Origin: Cupriavidus sp. MP-37
GTDB taxonomy: Bacteria > Pseudomonadota > Gammaproteobacteria > Burkholderiales > Burkholderiaceae
Direction: 5' to 3'
Assembly: GCF_020618415.1 (NCBI RefSeq)
Contig: NZ_CP085345.1
Span: forward strand, 1,364,001-1,428,000
DNA length: 64,000 nt
Part shown: positions 9,205 to 17,374 of the stretch, one piece after another
Layout of the letters: each line of letters begins with the position of its first letter
Position numbering within the stretch: position 1 is the stretch's first letter
Translations under genes and position numbers: made by a program
Notes under the pieces: generated by a model
Database searches by the model: none
Told to the model about the DNA's origin: nothing
The model's input: only the letters and a program-made list of their open reading frames with translations

Positions 9205-9249
9205 CCCTCTCCCGCAAGCGGGAGAGGGAGTACACAAGCGGGAATTGGA
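9205..9249. repeat. Intergenic palindromic repeat, CTCTCCCGC family (copy 1)
   Basis: A perfect 11-base inverted repeat, CCCTCTCCCGC and GCGGGAGAGGG around AA, is followed by GGAGTACACAAGCGGGAATT. The same hairpin and right flank recur at 50594-50636, and a longer hairpin variant at 50297-50322. It lies between the convergent abiEii and flhE genes, where it could also end transcription. Confidence 0.8.
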
Positions 9250-9290
9250 AAGCTCGATTGAAAGTCGCGTGCGCCAGAAGCGGCAAGGCC

Positions 9291-9728
9291 CTACCTGAAC
9301 CCCACCACCACCTCATTACTCCGCCCCTGCAACACCGGCACCAGGCTCCCCTGCCCCGGCACCCGGAACGCGAACACAAACCCCTTGGTGGCATCGTCGC
9401 CCAAGAACGCGTCGGTCTTGCCCTCGGCCTGCGGCAGCAGCACGCAGCGTTGCGCGTTGCACAGGTAGGCCTGCAGTTCCTGCGGCGGCGTCTTGGCAAA
9501 GCTGTAGCGCCAGCGCACCGAGGTAATCACCCCTTCTGATTGCGGCAACACGCCGGTGGGCAAGATCGGCGGCGACACCGCGCGTTGGCCGCGGCCGTAC
9601 AGGGCCGGGCCGTTGACCGAACCGGTCCATGCATGACGGGTGCCGGCATCGAACGCGGCCCACGCGCACGCCGATACGGCCGCCAGCAGCAAGCAGGCGC
9701 CACGCGCGGCGCGACCTCTTCCCGGCAT
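9291..9728 (-). CDS. flhE: Flagellar protein FlhE
   Basis: FlhE is a small periplasmic protein linked to flagellar export and proton leakage in enteric bacteria; its precise role is unsettled. The product (145 residues from this ATG) has a signal peptide (GACLLLAAVSACAWAAF), the family pattern WTGSVNGPALYGRGQRA and a conserved Cys pair (CNAQRC), and ends NEVVVGFR. The ATG shares one base with the fliA stop (TGATG), arguing for this start over one 20 codons upstream inside fliA. It ends the flhB-flhE operon. Confidence 0.85.
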   Translation of the reverse strand: MPGRGRAARGACLLLAAVSACAWAAFDAGTRHAWTGSVNGPALYGRGQRAVSPPILPTGVLPQSEGVITSVRWRYSFAKTPPQELQAYLCNAQRCVLLPQAEGKTDAFLGDDATKGFVFAFRVPGQGSLVPVLQGRSNEVVVGFR

Positions 9729-10444
9729 CACAGCAGGCCGCGTAGCTGGTTGCGCAGCCGGTTGATGGCCTGGCCGCGGATCTGGCATACGCGTGACTCG
9801 GTCACGTCGAGCACCGCGCCGATTTCGCGCAGGTTCAGTTCCTGGTCATAGCACAGCGAGAGCACCAGCTTCTCGCGCTCGGGCAGGCGTTCGATGGCGC
9901 GCACCAGCGCCTCGCGCATGCCGCTTTCCATCAGCACGGTAAGCGGGTTGCCGTCGTCGCTGCCGCCGAGGTGGCGGTCGAGGAAGTCTTCTTCGCCGGA
10001 GCGCTCGAAGTCTTCATAGTGCAGCAGCTGGCAGCCATAGACCTCGTTGAGCAGCAGCTGGTATTCGTCCAGCGGCATCTCCATGGCCTCGGCCACTTCG
10101 GAGTCGATGGGCGTGCGGCCGAGCTTCTGTTCCAGGTTGCGCTGGGTGCGTTCGATGCGGCGGGTGAACTGGCGCAGGCTGCGCGATTGCCAGTCGTTGG
10201 CGCGCACTTCGTCGAGCATGGCGCCGCGGATGCGCTGGCTGGCGTAGGTCTCGAAGCGTGCGCCGTGGGTGTCTTCATAGCGCTTGGCGGCGTCGAGCAG
10301 GCCGATCATGCCGGCCTGGATCAGGTCGTCGATCTGCACGCTGGCAGGCAGCCTGGCGGCGAGCTGCAGCGCGATGCGGCGCACCAGCTGGGCGTGTGCC
10401 TTGACCACATCGGCCTGTTCGAGCTTTCCCTGGATCGTGTACAT
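9728..10444 (-). CDS. fliA: RNA polymerase sigma factor FliA (sigma-28)
   Basis: FliA directs RNA polymerase to late flagellar and chemotaxis promoters. The 238-residue protein shows region 2 (DDLIQAGMIGLLDAAKRYED, then FETYASQRIRGAMLDEVR), region 3 and region 4 with its helix-turn-helix (LNLREIGAVLDVTESRVCQI). It is held off by FlgM (6.8 kb). It lies after flhG in the same operon; unlike in enteric bacteria it is linked to flhF/flhG rather than to fliC. Confidence 0.96.
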   Translation of the reverse strand: MYTIQGKLEQADVVKAHAQLVRRIALQLAARLPASVQIDDLIQAGMIGLLDAAKRYEDTHGARFETYASQRIRGAMLDEVRANDWQSRSLRQFTRRIERTQRNLEQKLGRTPIDSEVAEAMEMPLDEYQLLLNEVYGCQLLHYEDFERSGEEDFLDRHLGGSDDGNPLTVLMESGMREALVRAIERLPEREKLVLSLCYDQELNLREIGAVLDVTESRVCQIRGQAINRLRNQLRGLL

Positions 10445-10542
10445 GGTGCAATTCTCGTGACTGCTGGATGGCTGGACCGGCGCGCCTGCGGCGTGCCGGC
10501 TGGCTCAGGGTGTGGTGGTTTCGGGTGGCATGGGTGGCAGGC

Positions 10543-11349
10543 TCAGGCCAGGGCGGCGGCGGCGGGCGCCGCAGCGTCTGCGCGCAGCGGCCAGGCGCCG
10601 ATGCCGCCGGCGCTGCGGCGCAGGGCCGCGGTGGCCGGTGCCGCCGGGAAGGCCTCGACCACGCAGCGGCCCAGCTGCACGGCGCGCGCCGCCAGCGGAT
10701 CCGCCGGCAGCCAGCCCGCGCACAGCACTTCAACGCCGAGGTACTGGCTGGCGGTGCGCGCCAGGTTGCGCAGGATGGCCTGCACCGTGGCCTCGCTGGC
10801 CGCCAGGTTGACGATCAGATGGAAGCGGCGCCACGCATACAGGTGGTGCAGCCGCTTGATGCAGGCATAGGCGGCGGTGATCGACGCCAGCTCCGGGCGC
10901 ATCACCACCAGCACGTTGTGCGCAGCGCCGGCAAGCGGCGACAGCGCGCCGTTGGAGTCGAGGCCGGCATCCACCAGCACGCTGCGGAAATCGCTGGTCG
11001 CCGCGGGCGGCAAGGCAGCGCCCGGCACCGGCCGGCCCGCCGGCAGCACCGACAGCACCCCTCCCGCGCCAACGCCCGCCGCAGCCTCCAGCGACAGCCG
11101 GCCTGCCTGGACGTCAGCCAGCGTGCCCGCCGGCCTGGCGCCGGACAAGCGCGTGGCCGCCGACGCGGCGGAGTCCTCATCGACCAGCAGCACACGCTCG
11201 CCCTGCATCGCCAGCGCGTGCGACAAACCCAGCGCCACGGTAGTGGCACCGGCGCCGCGTTCGCTGGCGAGCACGGCGATGCGGCGCGTGGTGCGCGGCG
11301 CCAGCATCCGGCGCAGGCTCTCGGCCTGGTCCATGGCGAGGGAACTCAC
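10543..11349 (-). CDS. flhG: Flagellar number regulator FlhG (MinD-like ATPase)
   Basis: FlhG (FleN/YlxH) is a MinD/ParA-like ATPase that limits flagellar number, acting with the GTPase FlhF. The N terminus has the DQAESLRRML activation motif seen in FlhG proteins, and the body has the fold's landmarks (GERVLLVDEDS, VLVDAGLD). The phosphate-binding loop reads SERGAGATT where MinD-type proteins have KGGxGKT, so both signature lysines are missing. The start is a GTG that overlaps the flhF stop (GTGA), preceded by GGAGG; an ATG five codons later is the alternative. Confidence 0.85.
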   Translation of the reverse strand: MSSLAMDQAESLRRMLAPRTTRRIAVLASERGAGATTVALGLSHALAMQGERVLLVDEDSAASAATRLSGARPAGTLADVQAGRLSLEAAAGVGAGGVLSVLPAGRPVPGAALPPAATSDFRSVLVDAGLDSNGALSPLAGAAHNVLVVMRPELASITAAYACIKRLHHLYAWRRFHLIVNLAASEATVQAILRNLARTASQYLGVEVLCAGWLPADPLAARAVQLGRCVVEAFPAAPATAALRRSAGGIGAWPLRADAAAPAAAALA

Positions 11350-13670
11350 TGCACGGCCTCCGCGGTGGCGGCAGGCGCTGCGGCGCCCCGGCCTGGATAG
11401 TTTTCCAGCACGTCGAGCAAGGCCAGCATGCGGCCCATGCCCTCATTGAGCACGGTGCCCGGCACCGGCGCGCCCGGGCGCACCGCACGCCCGGCCAGGC
11501 GCGCCAGGAACGCGGGCGCTGCCGCGGTCGGCGCATGTTCCAGGCGCAGCACCGACAAACCCAGCTGCAGCGCGGCTACGGCAGCGCCGGCGGCATCGTG
11601 CGCATCCTGCGCGAAATGGTCGATGGCATGGCGCAGCGTGCGCAGGCCGGCCTCGGCCGCATCGGTCCACAGCGCCCAGCGCGCCACCTGCGCGGCATCC
11701 TGCGCCAGCGCCGGATCGCACAGCAGGTAGCGCGTATCGAGCAGCTCGCCGGTGGCGCGGTCGGCCAGGCGGGCCACCACCAGGCAGGCGTCGATGCCGC
11801 CGTCGGGCGTGCCCTTGCCGCGCACCGGGCTGTCCGGCACGCGCACGTCGGCAGTTGCCAGCCAGCGCACGGCGTCGCGCTCGCGCACGGTGTCTTCGCC
11901 GACGGCGTGGAAGGTCAGCGTGTCCGCCAGGGCATCGAGCTTCCACGCGGCGCCGGCGCTGACCACGCGCGCGGTCTTGCGCGCGCTGGCCACCCAGCGC
12001 TCGCTGGCCTGCTGCCAGCGCGCCAGCGTGGCGGCGGACGGCATCGTCTCGAGCAGGTTGACGACCTTGCGCGCGGCGCTCATCGCGGCGCGCAGTTTGG
12101 CGGCATCGGCTTCGGCCTCGCCCAGCGGCTGGCCGGCACGGCCGGTCGGCGTGACGGCGGCAGCCAGCGGCATGCCGTTGCGGTCGGCCAGCCACAGCGT
12201 GTGCTGCATCGGCTGAGGCGAGCGGCGGCCGGGCACGGCCACCTGCAGCGTGGCGGCGATGGCCAGCACGTACTGTTCGCACTGGCGGGTCACGTCCCGG
12301 CACACGGCTTCGCGCACCTGCTGCGACATCGCGCGCAGTGCCGGCGCGCCGGCGCCTCGCTGTTGCCACAGCGAGCGCGCCAGGTCGAAGCCCAGGCCCG
12401 CGCCATTGAGTTCGGCCACGCACTGGCCCAGCGCGTCGGCGCTGTCGGTCAGCGAGCGCAGCACGTCGGTGGCGCCACCGCGCGCAGTTGTCTCTTCACC
12501 CGCGCCAGCGGCAGCGCGGCGCGCGGCATCGGCATCGGCAAACACCGAGCCGCGGCGCGGCGTCAGGAAGGCACGCTCGACCAGCGCGGTGCTGCTGGCC
12601 AGTTCCAGGTGCTCGGGCACGCGTTGCCCGGTGGAGGCATAGAAGACCGGCAGCCGGTGGCGGATCACCACGTCCAGCACCGAGCCCAGGTGGGTGGCTT
12701 CGTCCAGCTTGCTGATGATGCAGCCATCGATGCCGCCGCCATCCGGCGCGGCGTCATGACGGTACGCGTGCACCACCTCATTGAGAGTATCGCCATGGCT
12801 GGCACCGTTGAGCAGCAGCACGCGCTGCACCGGCGCCGGCACACCGGCCAGCATCGCGATCTGCTCCGACAGGCTGCGGTCACGCTGGCTCATGCCGACG
12901 GTATCGATGATCACCAGGTGCTTGTCCTTCATCGCCGCCAGCGCAAAGCGCAGGTCGGCGGCGTCCTTGACCGCATGCACCGGCACGCCCAGGATGTCGC
13001 CATAGATGCGCAGCTGCTCATGCGCGCCGATCCGGAAGCTGTCGGTGGTCAGCAGCGCCAGCTTGTCGGCGCCGTGGCGCAGCACGAAGCGCGCCGCCAG
13101 CTTGGCCGTGGTCGTGGTCTTGCCCACGCCGGTAGGGCCCACCAGCGCCAGCACGCCGCCTTGCGCAAACAGGCTGTCCTCGTCGGCCAGCACCGGCAGC
13201 TTGCTGGCCAGCTCTTTGCGGATCCAGCCCATCGCCGCGGGACGGTCATAGCCCAGCGGCAGCCGCGCCAGCAACGTGCGCGCCAGTTGCCCGGAAAAGC
13301 CCGCGCCCACCATCCATTCGAACAGCGATTCGCGCAGCGGGTCGCTCGCGGCCACGCCATGCGCCGCCGCGCTCGGGGCGACACCGGGCGCCGCGCTGAT
13401 GCCGGCCAGCTGGCGCTCCAGCATGGCGCGCATCGATTGCAGCTCGCCGCGCAGGTCGCCGATGGCGGCGGGCTCGGCCACCGGTGCGGGCGGCACATAC
13501 ACCTGCGCGGTGGCGGACACGCTGCCCAGGTCCGTATCGCGCATGGCGACGATCTCCACGCCGCCCTCGACGGTGCGGTTGGACAGCACCACGGCATCGG
13601 GTCCCATGGCTTCGCGCACCTGGCGCATGGCTTCGCGGCCGTTGGCCGCGACAAACTTGGCTACGCTCAT
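11346..13670 (-). CDS. flhF: Flagellar biosynthesis GTPase FlhF with long C-terminal extension
   Basis: FlhF is an SRP-type GTPase that places the flagellum. The start MSVAKFVAANGREAMRQVRE is the family's N terminus; the NG domain follows with G1 LVGPTGVGKTTTTAK (about residues 176-190), G2/G3 landmarks LLTTDSFRIGAHEQLRIYG and VIIDTVGMSQRD, and the late motif ISKLDEATHLGSVLDV. The GTPase part ends near residue 385. The remaining roughly 390 residues form an Ala-rich tail not found in standard FlhF proteins (usually about 400-500 residues). It sits between flhA and flhG, with short gaps or overlaps. Confidence 0.93.
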   Translation of the reverse strand: MSVAKFVAANGREAMRQVREAMGPDAVVLSNRTVEGGVEIVAMRDTDLGSVSATAQVYVPPAPVAEPAAIGDLRGELQSMRAMLERQLAGISAAPGVAPSAAAHGVAASDPLRESLFEWMVGAGFSGQLARTLLARLPLGYDRPAAMGWIRKELASKLPVLADEDSLFAQGGVLALVGPTGVGKTTTTAKLAARFVLRHGADKLALLTTDSFRIGAHEQLRIYGDILGVPVHAVKDAADLRFALAAMKDKHLVIIDTVGMSQRDRSLSEQIAMLAGVPAPVQRVLLLNGASHGDTLNEVVHAYRHDAAPDGGGIDGCIISKLDEATHLGSVLDVVIRHRLPVFYASTGQRVPEHLELASSTALVERAFLTPRRGSVFADADAARRAAAGAGEETTARGGATDVLRSLTDSADALGQCVAELNGAGLGFDLARSLWQQRGAGAPALRAMSQQVREAVCRDVTRQCEQYVLAIAATLQVAVPGRRSPQPMQHTLWLADRNGMPLAAAVTPTGRAGQPLGEAEADAAKLRAAMSAARKVVNLLETMPSAATLARWQQASERWVASARKTARVVSAGAAWKLDALADTLTFHAVGEDTVRERDAVRWLATADVRVPDSPVRGKGTPDGGIDACLVVARLADRATGELLDTRYLLCDPALAQDAAQVARWALWTDAAEAGLRTLRHAIDHFAQDAHDAAGAAVAALQLGLSVLRLEHAPTAAAPAFLARLAGRAVRPGAPVPGTVLNEGMGRMLALLDVLENYPGRGAAAPAATAEAVQ

Positions 13671-13680
13671 CTATGGCTCC

Positions 13681-15762
13681 TCACGCGCCGATCATGGCGG
13701 TGATGCGGATATTGCGGTTGTCGGGCACCTCGGCGTGCGACAGCACCCGCAGCTGCGGCATGGTGCGGCGCAGGAAGCGCGCCATCAGCGGACGCAGCTG
13801 CGACGGCACCAGCAACACCGGGTCCATGCCCATCTGTTCCTGGCGCGTAACCGCGCCCTGGGTCTGCTGCAGCAGCGCGTCGGCCAGGCCCGGCTCGATG
13901 CCGCCGCCGTTGGTCAGCGCCTGCGACAGCACGCGCTCCAGGCCGGCATCGAGGCCGATCACCTGCAGGTCGGCATTGTTCGGGAACAGCTGCTGCGTGA
14001 TGGCGCGGCCCAGCGCCACGCGCACCATCGCGGTCAGCTCGTTCGGATCGCTGATCTTGGGCGCGTGTTCGGCCACCACATCGAGGATGGTGCGCATGTC
14101 GCGGATCGGCACGCCCTCGTCCAGCAGGTTCTGCAGGATCTTCTGCAGGCCGGTGAGCGAAATCGTCTTCGGCACCAGGTCTTCGGTCAGCTTGGGCGAG
14201 TCCTTGGCGATGCGGTCCAGCAGCGCCTGCACTTCCTGGCGGCCCAGCAGTTCGGCGGCGTGCATGTGGATCAGGTGGTTCAGGTGCGTGGCCACCACCG
14301 TGCTGGCATCGACCACGGTATAGCCGTACGCCTGCGCCTGTTCCTTGATGCCGGCATCGATCCACACCGCCGGCAGGCCGAAGGCCGGATCGCGCGTGGC
14401 CGCGCCCGGCAGCGTGCCGCTGACCTGGCCCGGGTTGATCGCCATCCACTGGCCCGGCATGGCTTCGCCGCGGCCGATCTCCACGCCCTTGAGCGTGATG
14501 CGGTAGGCGTTGGGCTTCAGTTCCAGGTTGTCGCGGATATGCACCACCGGCACCAGGAAGCCGATCTCCTGCGCCACCTTCTTGCGGATGCTCTTGATGC
14601 GGCCCAGCAGCTCGCCGTCCTGCGCGCGGTCCACCAGCGTGATCAGGCGATAGCCCACTTCCATGCCGAGCGGGTCCACCAGCGTGACGTCGTCCCAGCT
14701 GGCTTCGGTCGATTCCTGCGCCACCGCAGGGGTGCGCTCTTCACGCTGTCTGGTCTGCGCCTGCGTGGCCGCGCGGCGCGCGATATAGCGGCCCATCCAC
14801 ACCAGCGCGCCTGCCAGCAGCAGGAAGGCAAAGTGCGGCATGCCCGGGATGATGCCCATCAGGCCGATGATGCCCGCGGTCAGGTACAGCACGCGCGGGT
14901 TGGCAAAGAGCTGGCCGGTCAGCTGCTCGCCCACGTCCTGCTCGTTCGACACGCGCGACACGATCACGCCGGCCGCGGTAGAGATCACCAGCGCCGGGAT
15001 CTGCGCCACCAGGCCATCGCCGATGGTCAGCAGCGTGTAGTTGTGCACGGCGGTGCCAAAGTCCAGGTCATGCTGGACCATGCCCACCACCATGCCCGCG
15101 GCCACGTTGATAAACATGATCAGCAGGCCCGCCACGGCATCGCCGCGCACGAACTTGCTGGCACCGTCCATGGCGCCGTAGAAGTCGGATTCCTGCGCCA
15201 CCTCGGCGCGGCGCTTCTTGGCGGCGGCTTCGTCGATCAGGCCGGCGTTCAGGTCGGCGTCGATCGACATCTGCTTGCCCGGCATCGAGTCCAGCATGAA
15301 GCGCGCGCCGACTTCCGCAATCCGCCCCGCGCCCTTGGTGATCACCATGAAGTTGATCACCACCAGGATGGCGAACACCACGATGCCCACGGCAAAGTTG
15401 CCGCCCACCAGGAAGTGGCCGAACGCCTCCACCACCTTGCCGGCGGCGTCCGGACCGGTATGCCCTTCCAGCAGCACCACGCGCGTGGACGCCACGTTCA
15501 GCGACAGCCGCAGCAGCGTGGTGAACAGCAGCACCGCCGGGAACGCCGCAAAATCCAGCGGCTTCTGCGTGTACATGCTGACCAGCAGCACCATGATCGC
15601 CAGCGCGATATTGAAGGTGAACAGCAGGTCCAGCACAAAGGGCGGCAGCGGCAGGATCATCATCCCCAGGATCATGATGATCAGCAACGGCCCGGTCATG
15701 GCCTTGAGCTGGCCGGCCGAGCGCAGGCCGGGCAGGTTGAGCAGGTTGCTTAGTGCGTTCAT
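13681..15762 (-). CDS. flhA: Flagellar type III export gate protein FlhA
   Basis: FlhA is the large membrane subunit of the flagellar export gate. The 693-residue protein has about eight N-terminal membrane segments (LLIIMILGMMILPLPPFVLD and others), the FHIPEP-type loop (RFMLDSMPGKQMSIDADLNA) and a soluble C-terminal domain that docks chaperone-substrate complexes. Length and motifs are typical. The start overlaps the flhB stop by four bases (ATGA), implying translational coupling. Confidence 0.97.
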   Translation of the reverse strand: MNALSNLLNLPGLRSAGQLKAMTGPLLIIMILGMMILPLPPFVLDLLFTFNIALAIMVLLVSMYTQKPLDFAAFPAVLLFTTLLRLSLNVASTRVVLLEGHTGPDAAGKVVEAFGHFLVGGNFAVGIVVFAILVVINFMVITKGAGRIAEVGARFMLDSMPGKQMSIDADLNAGLIDEAAAKKRRAEVAQESDFYGAMDGASKFVRGDAVAGLLIMFINVAAGMVVGMVQHDLDFGTAVHNYTLLTIGDGLVAQIPALVISTAAGVIVSRVSNEQDVGEQLTGQLFANPRVLYLTAGIIGLMGIIPGMPHFAFLLLAGALVWMGRYIARRAATQAQTRQREERTPAVAQESTEASWDDVTLVDPLGMEVGYRLITLVDRAQDGELLGRIKSIRKKVAQEIGFLVPVVHIRDNLELKPNAYRITLKGVEIGRGEAMPGQWMAINPGQVSGTLPGAATRDPAFGLPAVWIDAGIKEQAQAYGYTVVDASTVVATHLNHLIHMHAAELLGRQEVQALLDRIAKDSPKLTEDLVPKTISLTGLQKILQNLLDEGVPIRDMRTILDVVAEHAPKISDPNELTAMVRVALGRAITQQLFPNNADLQVIGLDAGLERVLSQALTNGGGIEPGLADALLQQTQGAVTRQEQMGMDPVLLVPSQLRPLMARFLRRTMPQLRVLSHAEVPDNRNIRITAMIGA

Positions 15763-16901
15763 TCGCGCATTTCCGGTACGGCGAGTTCATCGGGCACCTG
15801 CAGGTCCGCCGGCGCCTGCGGCTGCGGGCCCTGCGAGTAATGCCAGTGCTTCAGTTGATAGACCCAGGCCAGCACTTCGGCCACGGCGGTATAGAGGCCG
15901 GCGGGGATTTCCTGGCCCAGCTCGACATGGCGGTGCAGCGCGCGCGCCAGCGGCGGCGCCGACATCAGCGGCACGCGGTGCTCGGCGGCCAGCGCGCGGA
16001 TGCGCGCGGCCACCTCGCCGGTGCCCTTGGCCACCACGCGCGGCGCGCCCATGCGCCCTTCCTCATAGCGCAGCGCCACCGCAAAGTGGGTGGGGTTGGT
16101 CACCACCACATCGGCCTTGGGCACCTCGGTCATCATGCGGCGGCGCGCCATGGCGCGCTGCTGCTGGCGGATGCGGTTCTTGATATGGGGGTCGCCCTCG
16201 CTCTCCTTGAACTCCTGCTTGACCTCTTCCTTGGTCATGCGCAGCTTCTTGAAGAACTCCCAGTACTGCCACGGCACGTCGATGGCCGCCACCACCAGCA
16301 GCGACAGCGACACCACCAGGCAGCAGAACATCACCAGATCGACCATGTGCAGCAGCGCCTCCTGCACCGGCGCATTCATCAGCGCGATGGCCTCGGGCAA
16401 GCGCCGCCACAGCACCCACGCGCCGACCGCGCCCACCAGCAGCGACTTGGCCACCGCCTTGAGCAGCTCCACCAGCGAGTGCGCGGAAAACATCCGCCCC
16501 AGCCCCGCCAGCGGCGACAGGCGCGAGAACTGCGGCGCGAACGACTTGGCCGAGAACACCCAGCCGCCCAGCAGCAGCGGCGCGGCCAGCGCGGCCACGC
16601 CGAACAGCAGCAGCAACGGCAGGAAGGCCAGCAGGCTGTCCCACACCATCAGCGCAAAGCGCGACAACATGCGCGACGGATCGAACGCCGTGGCCGGCTC
16701 GAAGCGCAGCGCGCCCTGCATCACCTGGTTCAGGCTGCGGCCCAGGTGGCCGCCCAGCGTCCACAGGCCGGTCACGCCGGCAATCAGCATCACGAACGTG
16801 GCCAGCTCGCGCGAACGCACCACCTGCCCCTCCTCGCGCGCCTTTTCCAGGCGCCGGGGTGAGGCGGGTTCGGTTTTCTCGAGATCGCTTTCTTCGGACA
16901 T
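15759..16901 (-). CDS. flhB: Flagellar type III export switch protein FlhB
   Basis: FlhB sets the export switch from hook to filament substrates by self-cleavage. The 380-residue protein has the N-terminal SEESDLEKTEPASPRRLEKA signature, four membrane segments and the autocleavage motif NPTH (in VVVTNPTHFAVAL) with the downstream VVAKGTGEVAARIRALA block. It is the first gene of the flhB-flhA-flhF-flhG-fliA-flhE operon. Confidence 0.97.
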   Translation of the reverse strand: MSEESDLEKTEPASPRRLEKAREEGQVVRSRELATFVMLIAGVTGLWTLGGHLGRSLNQVMQGALRFEPATAFDPSRMLSRFALMVWDSLLAFLPLLLLFGVAALAAPLLLGGWVFSAKSFAPQFSRLSPLAGLGRMFSAHSLVELLKAVAKSLLVGAVGAWVLWRRLPEAIALMNAPVQEALLHMVDLVMFCCLVVSLSLLVVAAIDVPWQYWEFFKKLRMTKEEVKQEFKESEGDPHIKNRIRQQQRAMARRRMMTEVPKADVVVTNPTHFAVALRYEEGRMGAPRVVAKGTGEVAARIRALAAEHRVPLMSAPPLARALHRHVELGQEIPAGLYTAVAEVLAWVYQLKHWHYSQGPQPQAPADLQVPDELAVPEMRE

Positions 16902-17168
16902 CCACGCTCCGTGCGAAGCGGCCAGCCGCTATTCGTCAGCGGGGATTATCGAAGCGTGGGGGTGTTCCCATTCGCGCGAAAAGGCGGGGGAATTGGGTGC
17001 TGTTTTGGATATGGAGGACCGATGGGGTTAACGGCGGGCGAGTCCAGAGTCTTTAGGCGAAAAGTGACGAAGCCGTGGACCAGCGGGCACTTTGAAGCAG
17101 TCTCTGCCCGCTCACTGAAAGCGCATTTCACATCGTGGGATTTCCGTCGTCGGCAGCGCGGCTCCGGG

Positions 17169-17183
17169 TTTCGTTCTGCGAAA
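17169..17183. promoter_or_regulatory. Palindrome TTTCG-N5-CGAAA upstream of aceA
   Basis: The 15-base element TTTCGTTCTGCGAAA is a five-base inverted repeat with a five-base centre, and it overlaps a hairpin CGTTCT/AGAACG (17172-17188). Such short palindromes about 190 bases before a carbon-metabolism gene are usual regulator sites, but I cannot name the regulator. Confidence 0.45.
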
Positions 17184-17241
17184 GAACGTTCCGCATCATG
17201 AAAATTGTAGTCTAACTCATTGAAACATAAGGACAAACAAA

Positions 17242-17262
17242 GTCTTATGTCTTATATAAGAC
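17242..17262. promoter_or_regulatory. Palindromic operator GTCTTATATAAGAC with extra half-site, upstream of aceA
   Basis: A perfect 14-base palindrome, GTCTTATATAAGAC (17249-17262), is immediately preceded by a third copy of the half-site, GTCTTAT (17242-17248). It lies about 115 bases before the aceA ATG, in the promoter zone. The form (7-base half-sites) suits a dimeric GntR-type or similar regulator; which one is unknown. Confidence 0.65.
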
Positions 17263-17374
17263 TAGGCCGCAACAGAGCAAGATGCCCCTACAATGACTCC
17301 ACGCTGTTTGCTTCGACCCACGGTCGGCACGCCAAACGATTTTTCTCAAACGCGCCTTCTCTTAGGAAACTGAC

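Larger units (their letters stand above)
16902..17374. promoter_or_regulatory. Divergent control region of flhB and aceA
   Basis: This 473-base gene-free stretch must hold the flhB operon promoter (leftward) and the aceA promoter (rightward). Its right half is clearly more AT-rich than the flanks. It contains two palindromes listed separately (17169-17183 and 17242-17262). Apart from these I see no repeat, tRNA or small gene. Confidence 0.6.

Noticed and set aside
11535..15753. Very long open frames (over 700 codons) antisense to flhF and flhA
   Set aside because: High-GC genes leave long stop-free frames on the other strand. These translations are His/Arg/Gly-rich with no protein-like pattern, while the minus-strand products are unmistakable FlhF and FlhA.
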